Below are positions 12,701 through 21,651 of a stretch of 64,000 bases of DNA, piece after piece. A model generated the notes under the pieces. It searched no databases. It was given only the letters and a program-made list of their open reading frames with translations, and was not told the origin of the DNA. The position numbers and the translations under genes are program-made. The first letter of the stretch is position 1, and each line of letters begins with the position of its first letter. Source of the DNA: Agrobacterium sp. RAC06. Its GTDB lineage: Bacteria > Pseudomonadota > Alphaproteobacteria > Rhizobiales > Rhizobiaceae. The stretch covers positions 3,360,001 through 3,424,000 of the forward strand of contig NZ_CP016499.1 of the NCBI RefSeq assembly GCF_001713475.1. Reading direction: 5' to 3'.

Positions 12701-12754
12701 CTGATAGCCGTGCTTGAGGAAACCTTCGCCGGCGTAGAGAAGACGTTCGGCTAA
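9704..12754 (+). CDS. Trifunctional protein: APH-type kinase, M23 domain, class-III aminotransferase/phospholyase
   Basis: This is a 1016-residue fusion. Residues about 1-330 form an aminoglycoside-phosphotransferase/choline-kinase fold with the catalytic loop HNDANDWN (204-211) and IDFGD (226-230). Residues about 430-560 form an M23/LytM domain with HHLGFD (440-445) and HLHL (532-535). Residues about 585-1010 form a class-III PLP aminotransferase with [10 protein letters not shown] and the PLP lysine in GKPIGDGHP (K854). The relevant families include hydroxylysine kinase with 5-phosphohydroxylysine phospholyase, and ethanolamine-phosphate phospholyase. A kinase followed by a phospholyase is therefore a reasonable model: phosphorylate an amino alcohol, then eliminate phosphate and ammonia. 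Plain transamination is the alternative. The ATG at 9704 has GAAGAGGA upstream. No signal peptide is seen, so the M23 domain is probably not acting on murein. Confidence 0.85.
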   Translation: MNDILKTTPDFSLDAAAGLLKEHYGLAGKLSPLASERDQNFKVESAEGTFILKIVNAAEPAVESDFQTALLAHIGTHAGDLPVPHIRPTLSGESLAFITSTHGAAHRLRLVSWVEGVPLAETGRSEAALESLGRMLGRLDAALKGFMHPGALRDLDWDIRTAARSAGRLSHVANAEDRALVERFLKRFATVAPRLSTLRAAVIHNDANDWNVLVDAANHDRISGLIDFGDALHTPVIAEMAIAAAYAGLDHADPIGATAAIIRGFHAEYPLLEEEVDLLFDLISMRLVTSVAISASRRVHAEDNPYLTISERPAWTLLRKLDRMNPRFATAILRKACGFEAVPGARAVIDWIETNRKSLAPLLEKPAATYPAALVPYADPAHPMTIASAAERPDEAQAIWEAYCRETGVELGIGPFAEERTVYAGEMFVSRFIEGARRTHHLGFDLFQAAGTRVFTPLAATVVSVEVERDPLGYGCLIALRHEPEGCPPFLSLWGHLAHEAVNRLKAGDRLEAGALVGEMGAPKENGGWAPHLHLQISTDTTLSATEILGVGEPRYLDVWTELFPDARTFAGIAKELFKRQGRSHEEIVKMRRDLLLPNLSISYDKPIKFVRGEGVWLIDDSGRAYLDCFNNVCHIGHAHPAVVEAMARQAATLNTNTRYLHDNIVAYAERLTATLPKELTVAGFVNSGSEANSLALRMMRAHTGRENAITLDWSYHGTTQELIDISPYKFRRKGGKGPKPHVHIAAVPDSYRAPSDWPIEEHGKRFAESVAEQIAVMKAKGEGPGFFLAESIPSVAGQVFLPEGYLKEVYRLVREAGGVCIADEVQVGFGRVGSHWWAFETQGVVPDIVTMGKPIGDGHPLAAVVTTREVTDSFNNGMEYFNTFGGNPVSCAVGLAVLDVIEGQDLRGNALAVGNYLMDAFRDMQKRYQAIGDVRGLGLFIGIELVTDRKTKAPATEFARAVSNGARCRGVLMGTEGPHDNVLKMRPPMIFSRRDADHLIAVLEETFAGVEKTFG

Positions 12755-12850
12755 CGCCCAGACATCATTTTTTCAAAACCTGTCAGCTGGGGCGCTTTCC
12801 CCCGGCCGGGAAGACGCATGCCAAAAGGATCAATCAAGGAGGAGAACACC

Positions 12851-13858
12851 ATGAAGACTACAATACTGGCCCTCGCGGCCGCAGCCTTTGCCGCCGGCAA
12901 GGCCTATGCCGGCACGGTCGATGTCATCAAGGAGCGCGGCGAGGTGCGCTGCGGCGTCAGCCAGGGCGTGCTCGGCTTTTCCGGGCCGGACAAGAAGGGC
13001 GTCTGGGGCGGTTTCGACGTCGATTTCTGCCGGGCGGTCGCTGCGGTCACACTCGGTAACCCGGACAAGGTGGCCTATGTGCCGCTTTCCACAAAGGACC
13101 GCTTCACGGCGCTGCAATCGGGCGAAGTTGACCTTCTCTCGCGCCAGACGACCTGGACGCTCTCGCGCGACACCGATCTCGGCATGAGCTTCGTCGGCGT
13201 CAACTACTATGACGGCCAGGCCTTCATGGTGAACAAGGAGGTCGGCGTGAAGAGCGTCAAGGAGCTCTCCGGCGCCTCCGTCTGCACGGAAACCGGCACG
13301 ACGACCGAGCAGAACATGGCCGACTATTTCAGCGCCAACAAGATGGAGTACGAGGTCATCGCCTTCGAAAAGCCGGACCAGACGATCCAGGCCTTCAACA
13401 CCGGCCGATGCGACGTCTATTCGACGGATGCTTCCGCGCTCTACGCCCAGCGCCTGACGCTCAACGATCCCGACCGTTTCGTGGTGCTGCCCGAGGTCAT
13501 CTCCAAGGAGCCGCTCGGCCTGGCCGTGCGCCAGGGCGACGACCAGTGGTTCAAGATCGTACGCTGGACGCTGTTTGCGCTGATCGAAGCCGAGGAAATG
13601 GGCATCACCAAGGAGAATGCGGCTTCCCTCGCCGAGAGCGGCACCGTCGCGCAGAAGCGTTTCCTCGGCATCGAGAGCGAGGCCGGCAAGACGTTGGGGC
13701 TTGATTCGAAATGGGCCTATCAGGCGATTTCTGCCGTCGGCAATTACGGCGAAATCTTCGAACGCCACCTCGGCAAGGACAGCCTGCTCAAGATTGATCG
13801 CGGCCTCAATCGCCTGTGGAATGACGGCGGCCTGATGTACGCCCCGCCCGCTCGCTGA
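12851..13858 (+). CDS. aapJ: General L-amino-acid ABC transporter binding protein, AapJ-like
   Basis: This is a 335-residue periplasmic binding protein with signal peptide MKTTILALAAAAFAAGKAYA. The mature start (VDVIKERGEVRCGVSQGVLGFS) and GFDVDFCRAVAAVTLGNPDKV, DLLSRQTTWTLSRDT and CTETGTTTEQNMADYF are typical of AapJ, the receptor of the rhizobial broad L-amino-acid importer. The start is fixed by AAGGAGGAG at 12837-12845. The partner genes aapQ, aapM and aapP do not follow; a hairpin and then IS debris come next. The protein must borrow a permease encoded elsewhere or be stranded. It follows the fusion aminotransferase by about 100 nt, suggesting that uptake feeds that enzyme. Confidence 0.9.
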   Translation: MKTTILALAAAAFAAGKAYAGTVDVIKERGEVRCGVSQGVLGFSGPDKKGVWGGFDVDFCRAVAAVTLGNPDKVAYVPLSTKDRFTALQSGEVDLLSRQTTWTLSRDTDLGMSFVGVNYYDGQAFMVNKEVGVKSVKELSGASVCTETGTTTEQNMADYFSANKMEYEVIAFEKPDQTIQAFNTGRCDVYSTDASALYAQRLTLNDPDRFVVLPEVISKEPLGLAVRQGDDQWFKIVRWTLFALIEAEEMGITKENAASLAESGTVAQKRFLGIESEAGKTLGLDSKWAYQAISAVGNYGEIFERHLGKDSLLKIDRGLNRLWNDGGLMYAPPAR

Positions 13859-13869
13859 CGTAGACTGGG

Positions 13870-13901
13870 CAGCTACCGCGGGATGTTTACCGCGGTAGCT
13901 G
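13870..13901 (+). terminator. Strong hairpin after aapJ
   Basis: CAGCTACCGCGG (13870-13881) and CCGCGGTAGCTG (13890-13901) form a perfect 12-bp stem with an 8-nt loop. No T run follows, so it may be a weak terminator or an RNA-stabilising 3' end. The stretch from here to about 14140 holds only short unassignable frames. Confidence 0.6.
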
Positions 13902-14257
13902 GCTATGTCTCGCAGGCAACCTTGCAGGTTCAAAATTACCTTTTGGATATTCCGACCCGACACCCGTCGAAGACACGAGTGGGCTAGGGAATGATTGTGA
14001 GGGAGTGGCCCCGCTGAGGCAGCGCATCGACTACGCCATGCGCGCCACCGGTCTGAGTCATCGCAATGAGCCTTGTCTCCTCCGCGGAAGGCGATCCAGC
14101 TCGCCTCACGAGCAGATTCGAAATAATTTAGGCCTATCGAGAACTTAGCTCAATTTAGAAAGTTGAACCGATTCGTTAGCTGGTTTGTTTTCGGTGTTAA
14201 TGGTGACGTTAAGTTTCACCGAGCCGTCTCGCGACGTCTTTCCTGGTTTCCTCTCCT

Positions 14258-14704
14258 GAATAGCCCCGAGTTTCGTAGACACCCTCGGGTTAGATTTTCT
14301 GTTGCTTCTCGAATTCGACGGGCGACAGCATTCCGTTTCTGACGTGCTTGCGTTTGGGATTGTAGAACATTTCGATGTAGTCGAACGCGTCCTGGTGAAC
14401 TTCATCGCGTGAACGGTAGACCTTGGCGTATCCGCTCCCGCTTCAGAAGATTGAAGAAGCTTTCAGCCACCGCATTGTCATGGCAGTTGCCGCGTCGGCT
14501 CATCGAGTGAACCAGATTGTGGTGCTTGAGGAACGATGCCCAGCCCATGCTGGTGAACTGCGAGCCTTTATCCGAGTGGACCAACACCTCATCCTTCGGC
14601 TTGCGTCGCCACACCGCCATGAGCAGCGCCTGCAGCACGACGTCGGTGGTTTGACAGCCGGAAAACTCTAGTTCCCGGCGGTCCAAGGTTTGGTCCCAGA
14701 GCAA
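14258..14704 (-). pseudogene. IS3-family transposase OrfB, C-terminal fragment, with element end
   Basis: The minus strand encodes the catalytic end of an IS3-type integrase: LQALLMAVWRRKPKDEVLVH, SDKGSQFTSMGWASFLKHHN and GNCHDNAVAESFFNLLKRER, followed by a frameshift near 14405. The last part reads RDEVHQDAFDYIEMFYNPKR and MLSPVEFEKQQKI. The final acidic residue (AESFF) is present, but the N-terminal half and OrfA are absent. The element end (GGTGTCTACGAAACTCGGGG on the minus strand, near 14266-14285) lies beyond the stop. The fragment abuts a truncated sugar-acid kinase on its other side. Confidence 0.8.
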
Positions 14705-15028
14705 GCCGCTTGGCAGCAGAGGTCTCGCGCCAGTTGGTAAACGAGCGTTCGCCTTCTTCGGTCAAAGAGATAGCATAGATGCCTAGGCGGAAGGGTAGAT
14801 CGGTTCGGCTTTGTGCGATCCCAATGCCGTTGCTAGCCATAAACTCAATCTGCCGCTGGGAAAAAGCGTCTGCGCCGAAGGCCGAATGAAAGTCGGCGTG
14901 GAGCGTGTCGCCAAGGCATCCTTTCATCATCCACACGTGTTGAACGTGTCTCCGGCATAGGAAAGGCGCCACAGTTCCTGCGCGCCTGACAACTCCATCA
15001 TGCACTCGCCACCTGCCGTAACTTCCAT
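14705..15028 (-). pseudogene. 2-dehydro-3-deoxygluconokinase (PfkB family), N-terminal fragment
   Basis: Starting at ATG 15028, the minus strand reads a KDG-kinase N-terminus, GGECMMELSGAQELWRLSYA then GDTFNT. The frame then breaks, and the homology resumes after a gap as DAFSQRQIEFMASNGIGIAQ and YAISLTEEGERSFTNWRETS. Homology ends where IS3 sequence begins near 14704, after about a third of the normal 300 residues. The ATP site and catalytic Asp are lost. The gene was inactivated by insertion and deletion. It indicates a former pectin or hexuronate catabolic gene at this site. Confidence 0.75.
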
Positions 15029-15205
15029 GAAACTTCCTTATAAGGGAATTTGGATTGCTATTATGGCATCTTATGGCGCCACTCTTTGAGTTTCAAGACG
15101 TGAAATTTTTCAGAAGTTCATCGAGAACGCTGGAAATACGTTATTGACTGCTATGTAAAATAATGCCGAAATAAGGCGGTATGTTCCACTATTAGGGAGG
15201 CTCTC

Positions 15206-16723
15206 GTGCGAACACTCAAGTTTATCGCGGCTACTACGCTGTTGGTGGGGACAGCCATATCAAGTCCAGCCGTTTCTCAAACCAAGCTCGACATTGCCAT
15301 CATTGGTGAACCGCAGTCACTCGATCCGATGATGTCCACCCAAGACGTGGTCAGCATTGTTACGCAGCACTTTATCGAGACGCTTTACACATTCGACAGC
15401 AACTGGAACATCGCTCCACTCCTCGCTGAAGCACTGCCGGAAATCTCGAACGAGGGAAAAACCTATCGGATCAAGCTTCGCGATGGCATCATCTTCCATG
15501 ACGCATCTGGGATGGATAGCGCCGATGTGGTTGCCTCTTTGGAGCGTTGGAAGGCCCAATCGACCCGAGGCAAGGGGGTGGCAGAACGTATCGCGGCGAT
15601 CACGGCTATCGACCCATTGACCGTTGAGATTTCGCTAACGGAACCTTATGCGCCTCTTCTGTCGTTGTTGGCATTTTCGAATTCTGCTGCCGCCGTCTAC
15701 CCCCAGGAAGTTCTTGGCGAGACACTGAGTGCCATCGTCGGGACAGGGCCCTACCGCGTTGTCGAGCATAAGCCTGATCAATACATCCAACTGGCTCGGT
15801 TTGATGGCTACAAGCCACGCAGCGAGCCTGCCGACGGTACGGCGGGTGCCAGAGCCGCTTTGGCCGATGAACTCCGCTTCGTACCTGTTCCTGATGCCAA
15901 CACCCGTGTCGAGGGGTTGTTGTCGGGTCAATTCGACTATGCCGACGGACTTCCCGTCGAAGCCTACGACCGAATTGCCACGAGTAACGCGGCGGAGCCT
16001 GTTTTGCTTGATGGCTTCGGCTGGCCTGTCTGGGCAGTCAATCACAAGGCGGGCTTGCTGACTGACCGCGACATCCGGAAGGCTTTGCAAGCGGCTTTGC
16101 CTTTCGAAGACATGATGTTTGCGGCTTTCGGTGACGACAAGTTCTTTGCCACCGAGGCGTCCATGTATCCTGAAGGTTGGCCTTGGTCAGTTTCGAACGG
16201 TACGGAGCTCTACAATGTCAATGATCCAGCGAAAGCCGGCGAATTTCTGAAGGCTGCTGGCTATGACGGAACCCCTCTGCGCATCCTGACTTCACGCCAA
16301 TACGAGTTCCATTTTAAAATGGCGGAAGTTGCCAAGGTCGCACTGGAGGCAGCCGGTTTTACCGTGCAGATGGATGTGGTTGACTGGGCCACTCTCGGGC
16401 AGCAGCGTAATGACCCGACAGCGTGGGACATCTACATCACGCATTCGCCGTTTCTCCCCGAACCAGCGCTGACCGATCTTTACTTCGCTACGTCCCGGCT
16501 CGGCTGGGCGAATGCGGAGAAAGATGCCGTCCTTGCCGCCTTTACTGCGGAAACCGATCCGACCAAGAGGTTGGAGCTTTTCGGAAAGCTGCAAGGGCAT
16601 CTGATGGAGGATGTCGGTTTCATCAAGACTGGCAGCTTCGCCGCCCTGCAAGGTCAACGGAAGGGTCTCACGGGCGTCAATCTCTCGCCTTGGCCCTCCT
16701 TCTGGAATGCCGCCAAACCCTAA
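15206..16723 (+). CDS. Peptide/opine-type ABC transporter substrate-binding protein (SBP_bac_5)
   Basis: This 505-residue periplasmic receptor has an N-terminal signal peptide ending near SSPAVSQT. Family features are IGEPQSLDPMMSTQD at the start of the mature protein, YRIKLRDGIIFHDASGMDSA and a repeated two-lobe layout. The start is GTG at 15206, with TAGGGAGG at 15193-15200. It is the first gene of a long rightward operon with two permeases and two ATPases, interleaved with a deacetylase, a RidA protein and a PLP enzyme. The family carries di/oligopeptides, nickel, opines or glutathione. The interleaved enzymes suggest that the ligand is a modified amino compound, but this is inference. Confidence 0.9.
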   Translation: MRTLKFIAATTLLVGTAISSPAVSQTKLDIAIIGEPQSLDPMMSTQDVVSIVTQHFIETLYTFDSNWNIAPLLAEALPEISNEGKTYRIKLRDGIIFHDASGMDSADVVASLERWKAQSTRGKGVAERIAAITAIDPLTVEISLTEPYAPLLSLLAFSNSAAAVYPQEVLGETLSAIVGTGPYRVVEHKPDQYIQLARFDGYKPRSEPADGTAGARAALADELRFVPVPDANTRVEGLLSGQFDYADGLPVEAYDRIATSNAAEPVLLDGFGWPVWAVNHKAGLLTDRDIRKALQAALPFEDMMFAAFGDDKFFATEASMYPEGWPWSVSNGTELYNVNDPAKAGEFLKAAGYDGTPLRILTSRQYEFHFKMAEVAKVALEAAGFTVQMDVVDWATLGQQRNDPTAWDIYITHSPFLPEPALTDLYFATSRLGWANAEKDAVLAAFTAETDPTKRLELFGKLQGHLMEDVGFIKTGSFAALQGQRKGLTGVNLSPWPSFWNAAKP

Positions 16724-16785
16724 GGGTTGTGAACTATCGCGGGTCAGTTTTCTGGCCCGCTCCTCCCTCTTGAAAGGTCCCTATA

Positions 16786-17727
16786 ATGTGGCGGTATGTC
16801 CTCGAACGGCTAGCCGGTCTGGTCGTTGTCGTCTTCTTTGTTCTGACGATCGCTTTCGTGATTGTCAGGCTCGCACCCGGTGATCCAGCAGCGCTTCTGC
16901 TTGGGCCTGATGCGACAGCCGCTGATGCCGCATCATTGCGAGAACGTCTGGGATTGGACCGCCCGATCTTCATCCAGTATCTGTCCTTTCTCGCAGGTGT
17001 TGTGACGGGCGATCTTGGACAATCGATCTTTTTCAACCAGCCGGTTACCCAAGTTCTGGCCGAACGGGCGGAGCCGACTGTGTTCCTTGCACTCTTTTCG
17101 CTCCTCTTTGCAGTCATGATTGCCGCACCGATTGGGATCTATGCCGCCTACCGGCGCGGATCACTACTGGATCAGGGCGCTGTTTCACTGGCGATGCTTG
17201 CGGCCTCCATTCCCTCCTTTTGGACTGGCCTCTTGTTCCAGCGCTATCTCGCCACGGATTTGGGATGGTTTCCATCGTCCGGCTACGGTGGTCCGGATGC
17301 TGTTTTTCTGGAGCGGATGCAGCATCTCCTTTTGCCCTCCTTGGTCCTCGGAATTGTGAATTCTGCGCTGATCCTCCGTTTCACACGCGCCTCCATGCTG
17401 GATGTGCTGGGCGAGGACTACATCCGGACTGCGCGGTCCAAGGGTATGGGGGAGCGCCGCGTCATCCTGCGCCACGCGCTGAAGAACGCGGCTATTCCCA
17501 TCGTCACTGTCGTTGGTCTTACCTTCGCCTTGCTGGTGTCGGGTGCAGTGGTAACCGAGCGAGTATTCAACTTACCCGGTATGGGAAATCTTGTCGTGAA
17601 CTCAGTGCTGAGGCGCGATTATCCTGTCATCCAAGGCACGCTGATTGTGGTTGCTACACTTTATGTCGTCATCAACCTTGTCGTCGATCTGCTCTACGCC
17701 GTTATCGACCGGCGTGTGAAATATTGA
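16786..17727 (+). CDS. ABC transporter permease, DppB type
   Basis: This 313-residue inner-membrane permease begins WRYVLERLAGLVVVVFFVLT, the typical DppB first helix followed by LAPGDPA. It has about six membrane segments and the cytoplasmic EAA loop EDYIRTARSKGMGERRVILR, which contacts the ATPase. It pairs with the DppC-type permease 13 nt downstream. Length and topology are normal for the family, and nothing is missing. Confidence 0.93.
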   Translation: MWRYVLERLAGLVVVVFFVLTIAFVIVRLAPGDPAALLLGPDATAADAASLRERLGLDRPIFIQYLSFLAGVVTGDLGQSIFFNQPVTQVLAERAEPTVFLALFSLLFAVMIAAPIGIYAAYRRGSLLDQGAVSLAMLAASIPSFWTGLLFQRYLATDLGWFPSSGYGGPDAVFLERMQHLLLPSLVLGIVNSALILRFTRASMLDVLGEDYIRTARSKGMGERRVILRHALKNAAIPIVTVVGLTFALLVSGAVVTERVFNLPGMGNLVVNSVLRRDYPVIQGTLIVVATLYVVINLVVDLLYAVIDRRVKY

Positions 17728-17740
17728 AAGGTCTCGAGAG

Positions 17741-18598
17741 ATGGCAGGCAGCAGTATCGCCACCACACCCGGCTTCACTCGGCTTCTATTCGCGCGACGC
17801 AGCGTTCTTGTCGCATTCCTTTTGTTCCTGACAGTCGTCGCCTTGTGTCTCTTGGCGCCAATGATTTCCCCTGCAGATCCAATGAAGATGTCAGTCCGGG
17901 CGCGATTGACCCCGCCATCAGAAGTCTTTCTTCTGGGCGCTGATGCCTACGGTCGCGATGTGTTGTCACGCTTGTTGCATGCGGGGCAGACCTCACTTCT
18001 GATCGGACTCGGGGTGGCAATCCTGTCAACTTTGATCGGCGTTACGCTGGGGCTGTTGGCCGGCTTTGTGAGGCCACTGGATACCGCGCTGTCCAGGCTC
18101 GTCGATGCCATGATGGCCTTCCCGGACATCCTGCTTGCAATCGCGCTCGTGTCTATCTTCGGCGGGTCAGTCTTCAATGTGATGCTTGCGCTGTCCATCG
18201 TCTATGCGCCGCGGTTCGCACGCATCAGCCGCGCATCGACCTTGGTTATCCGTGAACTGCCGTTTGTGGAGGCAGCACGGTCGCTTGGTTCAAGCTCCGG
18301 CTACATCATCCGCAATCATGTACTGCGCAATATCGTCTCACCGGTCATTGTACAGGCTACCTTCATATTCGCGTACGCGATGCTGGCAGAAGCGGGATTG
18401 TCGTTCCTTGGTGTCGGGGTTGACCCGTCGATTCCGACCTGGGGCACGATGATCAATGAGGGACGGCAATACATCGATGCGGCTGCCTTCCTGATCCTGT
18501 TCCCCGGCCTCGCCATTTCGATCTCTGTCTTGTCACTTCAGATCACCGGCGACGGGTTGCGTGACGCGCTTGACCCCAAAATTTCCAAGGAGCTTTAA
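17741..18598 (+). CDS. ABC transporter permease, DppC type
   Basis: This 285-residue permease has an N-terminal helix (LVAFLLFLTVVALCLLAPMI), the DppC signature LGADAYGRDVLSRLLHAGQT, and the motif AEAGLSFLGVGVDPSIPTWG near the C-terminus. The EAA loop lies around FVEAARSLGSSSGYIIRNHV. It forms the heterodimeric channel with the preceding DppB-type protein. The next gene begins two bases after its stop. Confidence 0.93.
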   Translation: MAGSSIATTPGFTRLLFARRSVLVAFLLFLTVVALCLLAPMISPADPMKMSVRARLTPPSEVFLLGADAYGRDVLSRLLHAGQTSLLIGLGVAILSTLIGVTLGLLAGFVRPLDTALSRLVDAMMAFPDILLAIALVSIFGGSVFNVMLALSIVYAPRFARISRASTLVIRELPFVEAARSLGSSSGYIIRNHVLRNIVSPVIVQATFIFAYAMLAEAGLSFLGVGVDPSIPTWGTMINEGRQYIDAAAFLILFPGLAISISVLSLQITGDGLRDALDPKISKEL

Positions 18599-18600
18599 CG

Positions 18601-19707
18601 ATGGCACTGACATTGACCAACTTTTGTTCCGTTGCGATGCCTCAAGCGCAGGCAATCTATGTCGGTGACGATGGGCGGTTGTTGGACGGACCCGCACATG
18701 GTGCGCAGGCAATCGATTGTGGCGGACAGTTCCTGTCTCCGGGTTGGTGCGATCTACATGTGCATGTCTGGCATGGCGGCACCGACATCTCGGTCCGCGC
18801 CGAACAGGCCGGTCGCGCCTACGGCGTAACAGCGATGGCGGATGCCGGATCGGCTGGCGAGGCTAATTTCCTCGGTTTGCGCGAGTACATTATCGACCCG
18901 GCCGCTGAAACCATTCGGGCTTTCCTCAATATCGGGTCTATCGGGCTTGTTGCCTGCAACCGTGTGTCAGAGTTGATCGATATGCGCTCAATCGATGTGG
19001 ATCGGACCCTTGCAGTGATCGAAGCCAATCGAGACGTGATCTGCGGTGTGAAGGTACGCGCATCTGGTGTCATCGTAGGGGCTTGGGGTATCACGCCTGC
19101 CAAGATTGCCAAGCGCATCGCCGAAATGAGCAATCTGCCGCTGATGGTCCATGTGGGCGAGCCACCGCCCCTCATTGATGAGATCTTCGATATCCTGACC
19201 CCGGGTGACATCGTCACCCATTGCTTCAACGGCAAGAAGGCGGGGTCAATTCGCGATACGGCCGCCATTTTCCAGCAGGCTCTTCGCCTGTCGGACCAGG
19301 GCGTACGGATGGATATCGGCCATGGGCAAGCGTCGTTTTGCTTCGCGACCGCCCGTTCGGCGATTGGCGATGGGTTGAAGCCGTGGTCGATTTCGACCGA
19401 CCTGCATCTACGAAATATTGATGACGCGGTTAAAGACCTGGCCACCACTGCCTCGAAGCTGATGGCCGTTGGCCTATCGTTCGAGGATACCATCACCGCC
19501 ATCACCAGCCATCCCCGCGAGACAATGGGCCTTAAACCGGTGCCTGAGGTTGGGCATCGGGCTGATTTCACACTCTTCCGAGTGAACGAAACGGCTCATG
19601 ATGTGGTCGATAGTCTGGGAAATCACGCCATATTGAACAGGATGCTGGAACCCGTTGCTACCTTGATCGGGAAAGACTGGCAACCCGCCGGCCGGAGGGG
19701 GGTATGA
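18601..19707 (+). CDS. Amidohydrolase/deacetylase-family metallohydrolase
   Basis: This 368-residue protein belongs to the amidohydrolase superfamily. The metal motif is DLHVHVW (HxH) in GWCDLHVHVWHGG, a probable bridging lysine is in GVKVRASG, histidines are in MVHVGEPPP and VTHCFNG, and the catalytic aspartate is in SISTDLH. It resembles the subgroup containing Agrobacterium Atu3266 and Enterococcus EF0837, which act on N-acyl or O-acetyl substrates. Members of this group often neighbour a SelA-like PLP protein, and one lies four genes downstream here. The start at 18601 is preceded by AAGGAG. It sits inside the transporter operon between permeases and ATPases, so it very likely cleaves the imported compound in the cytoplasm. 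Confidence 0.85.
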   Translation: MALTLTNFCSVAMPQAQAIYVGDDGRLLDGPAHGAQAIDCGGQFLSPGWCDLHVHVWHGGTDISVRAEQAGRAYGVTAMADAGSAGEANFLGLREYIIDPAAETIRAFLNIGSIGLVACNRVSELIDMRSIDVDRTLAVIEANRDVICGVKVRASGVIVGAWGITPAKIAKRIAEMSNLPLMVHVGEPPPLIDEIFDILTPGDIVTHCFNGKKAGSIRDTAAIFQQALRLSDQGVRMDIGHGQASFCFATARSAIGDGLKPWSISTDLHLRNIDDAVKDLATTASKLMAVGLSFEDTITAITSHPRETMGLKPVPEVGHRADFTLFRVNETAHDVVDSLGNHAILNRMLEPVATLIGKDWQPAGRRGV

Positions 19708-20702
19708 CTACCCTGCTGTCTGTGGAAAACCTCAGTGTTGGCTTCAAAGGACATGGCGGGACAGTCACCGCCTTACGGAATGTGTCGTTCAAGGTGGCTA
19801 CCGGCAAAACTCTTGCTCTTGTTGGCGAAAGCGGATCGGGCAAGTCGGTATCATCGCTCGCCATCATGGGGCTTCTCGCATCGAACGCTCGGATCCTTGG
19901 TGGCAATATTCGTTTTTCGGCGCGAGACGGTCACGACATCGACTTGCTGAATGCAAAGCCGGGGCTGCGCCGTAGCCTTCGCGGCGCGGATATGGCGATG
20001 ATCTTCCAAGAGCCCATGTCCTCGCTCAATCCGCTTTTCACAGTGGGTGACCAAATCGGTGAAATGGTGCTTGTCCACGAAGGGCTCGATCTCCCCGCTC
20101 GTCGTCGTCGCGTAATCGAGATGCTGGAGCTGGTGGAAATTCCGGCAGCCTCCACTCGGCTGGACCAGTATCCTCACGAGATGTCCGGGGGAATGCGCCA
20201 GCGCGTGATGATTGCGCTGGCGCTGATCTGTCGTCCACGTCTGCTAATCGCTGACGAACCGACCACCGCCTTAGACGTAACCGTGCAGGCGCAGATCCTG
20301 GATCTGATGCGGCGTTTGCAAACGGAAATGGGCATGTCGATCCTGTTTATAACCCACGATCTGGGCGTTGTAGCGGAAATCGCCGACAATGTGGCCGTGA
20401 TGTATGCCGGCTCGATTGTAGAGGCAGGTGATGTCGGACCGTTATTCGATATGCCAGCTCACCCATATACGCGTGGTCTGATGGCCTCGATTCCTCGCCC
20501 AGGTCGAAAACCGGGTACGAAGCTAGTCCCAATTCCTGGTGTCGTCCCAGCGTTGTCCGCTCTTCCATCGGGCTGTGCCTTCGCACCGCGATGCGGCCTT
20601 GCAGATGCTGATTGTTCTGCGCCTGTCAGTCTGCGTAACCTCGACTTGGGTACTCAGGTCGCCTGCCATCATCCACAACTGAGGGAGCAGGCTCATGTCT
20701 GA
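19704..20702 (+). CDS. Peptide ABC transporter ATPase, DppD type
   Basis: This 332-residue ATPase has Walker A GESGSGKS, the Q-loop [12 protein letters not shown], signature MSGGMRQRV, Walker [13 protein letters not shown] and switch [10 protein letters not shown]-terminal oligopeptide domain carries [11 protein letters not shown], the cysteine cluster typical of DppD/DppF. Its start overlaps the deacetylase stop by 4 nt, and its end overlaps the next ATPase by 8 nt, indicating translational coupling. Confidence 0.93.
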   Translation: MTTLLSVENLSVGFKGHGGTVTALRNVSFKVATGKTLALVGESGSGKSVSSLAIMGLLASNARILGGNIRFSARDGHDIDLLNAKPGLRRSLRGADMAMIFQEPMSSLNPLFTVGDQIGEMVLVHEGLDLPARRRRVIEMLELVEIPAASTRLDQYPHEMSGGMRQRVMIALALICRPRLLIADEPTTALDVTVQAQILDLMRRLQTEMGMSILFITHDLGVVAEIADNVAVMYAGSIVEAGDVGPLFDMPAHPYTRGLMASIPRPGRKPGTKLVPIPGVVPALSALPSGCAFAPRCGLADADCSAPVSLRNLDLGTQVACHHPQLREQAHV

Positions 20703-21651
20703 TGCCTTTCTCCGTCTGCGCGGTCTGAGCAAGAGCTTTCCGACAGTCCGGGGCCAAGTTCATGCGGTCACGGATGTCAATCTGGATATTCCACGCGGCT
20801 CTATCACCGGATTGGTTGGGGAGAGCGGCTCAGGCAAGACCACACTTGGTCGAGCTCTTTTGCGCCTCACCGAGCCCACCGCCGGACAGACCTTCTTGGA
20901 AGGCACAGACATCAACACGCTTGATGCAAGGGCCATGCGCGGACTTCGCAAGCGAATGCAACTTATCTTCCAGGATCCTGTTTCCTCGCTCAATCCCCGG
21001 CTCAAGGTAGGACAAATTGTAGCTGAAGGACTGATCGCCCATCGATTGGGCACAGCTTCCGAACGGCGCGCCAAGGTGGCTGATCTTCTCTGCGAAGTTG
21101 GACTTTCACCCGAAGCCGCCGATCGCTATCCTCATGAGTTTTCAGGAGGTCAGCGTCAGCGTATCGGCATCGCTCGTGCACTCGCTTTGGACCCTGAGTT
21201 CATTGTGGCGGACGAGTGCGTATCGGCACTTGATGTGTCTATCCAGGCGCAGGTGCTGAACCTGCTGATGGAGCTACGTGAACGGCGCGGCCTCACTATG
21301 TTGTTCATCGCCCATGACCTGTCTGTAGTGGAATACCTTTGTGACCAGATCGCGGTGATGTATCTCGGGCGGGTCGTTGAGGTGGGGCCGGCAGCGCAGG
21401 TTTATCACGAACCTCGACATCCCTATACCCGCGCCTTGATTTCGGCCATCCCAAGCCCTGATCCCGGCCACAGAAAAGCCCGCGAAATTCTGCCCGGTGA
21501 TATCCCCAGTCCGCTAGATCCACCGTCAGGCTGCGTGTTTCGCACACGGTGCAGACTTGCAGAACCCGACTGCGCCATTGCTTTCCCGGCCCCTGTTCTG
21601 GTCGGGAATAAGCACACCGCGCACTGCATCAAGACGAAGGACATTGCATGA
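20695..21651 (+). CDS. Peptide ABC transporter ATPase, DppF type
   Basis: This 318-residue ATPase is the partner of the DppD-type protein. It has Walker A GESGSGKTT, Q-loop LIFQDPVSSLNP, signature FSGGQRQRI and switch LFIAHDLSV, and a C-terminal domain with CVFRTRCRLAEPDC. Walker B reads FIVADECVSALD, so the catalytic glutamate (DE) is kept while the usual proline after it is replaced by cysteine. Similar DE(C/S)VSALD variants occur in functional DppF proteins. It completes a five-gene importer. Confidence 0.93.
   Translation: MSDAFLRLRGLSKSFPTVRGQVHAVTDVNLDIPRGSITGLVGESGSGKTTLGRALLRLTEPTAGQTFLEGTDINTLDARAMRGLRKRMQLIFQDPVSSLNPRLKVGQIVAEGLIAHRLGTASERRAKVADLLCEVGLSPEAADRYPHEFSGGQRQRIGIARALALDPEFIVADECVSALDVSIQAQVLNLLMELRERRGLTMLFIAHDLSVVEYLCDQIAVMYLGRVVEVGPAAQVYHEPRHPYTRALISAIPSPDPGHRKAREILPGDIPSPLDPPSGCVFRTRCRLAEPDCAIAFPAPVLVGNKHTAHCIKTKDIA

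Noticed and set aside
12830..13963. 377-codon open frame on the minus strand
   Set aside because: It is antisense to aapJ, whose identity is certain. There are no domain features.
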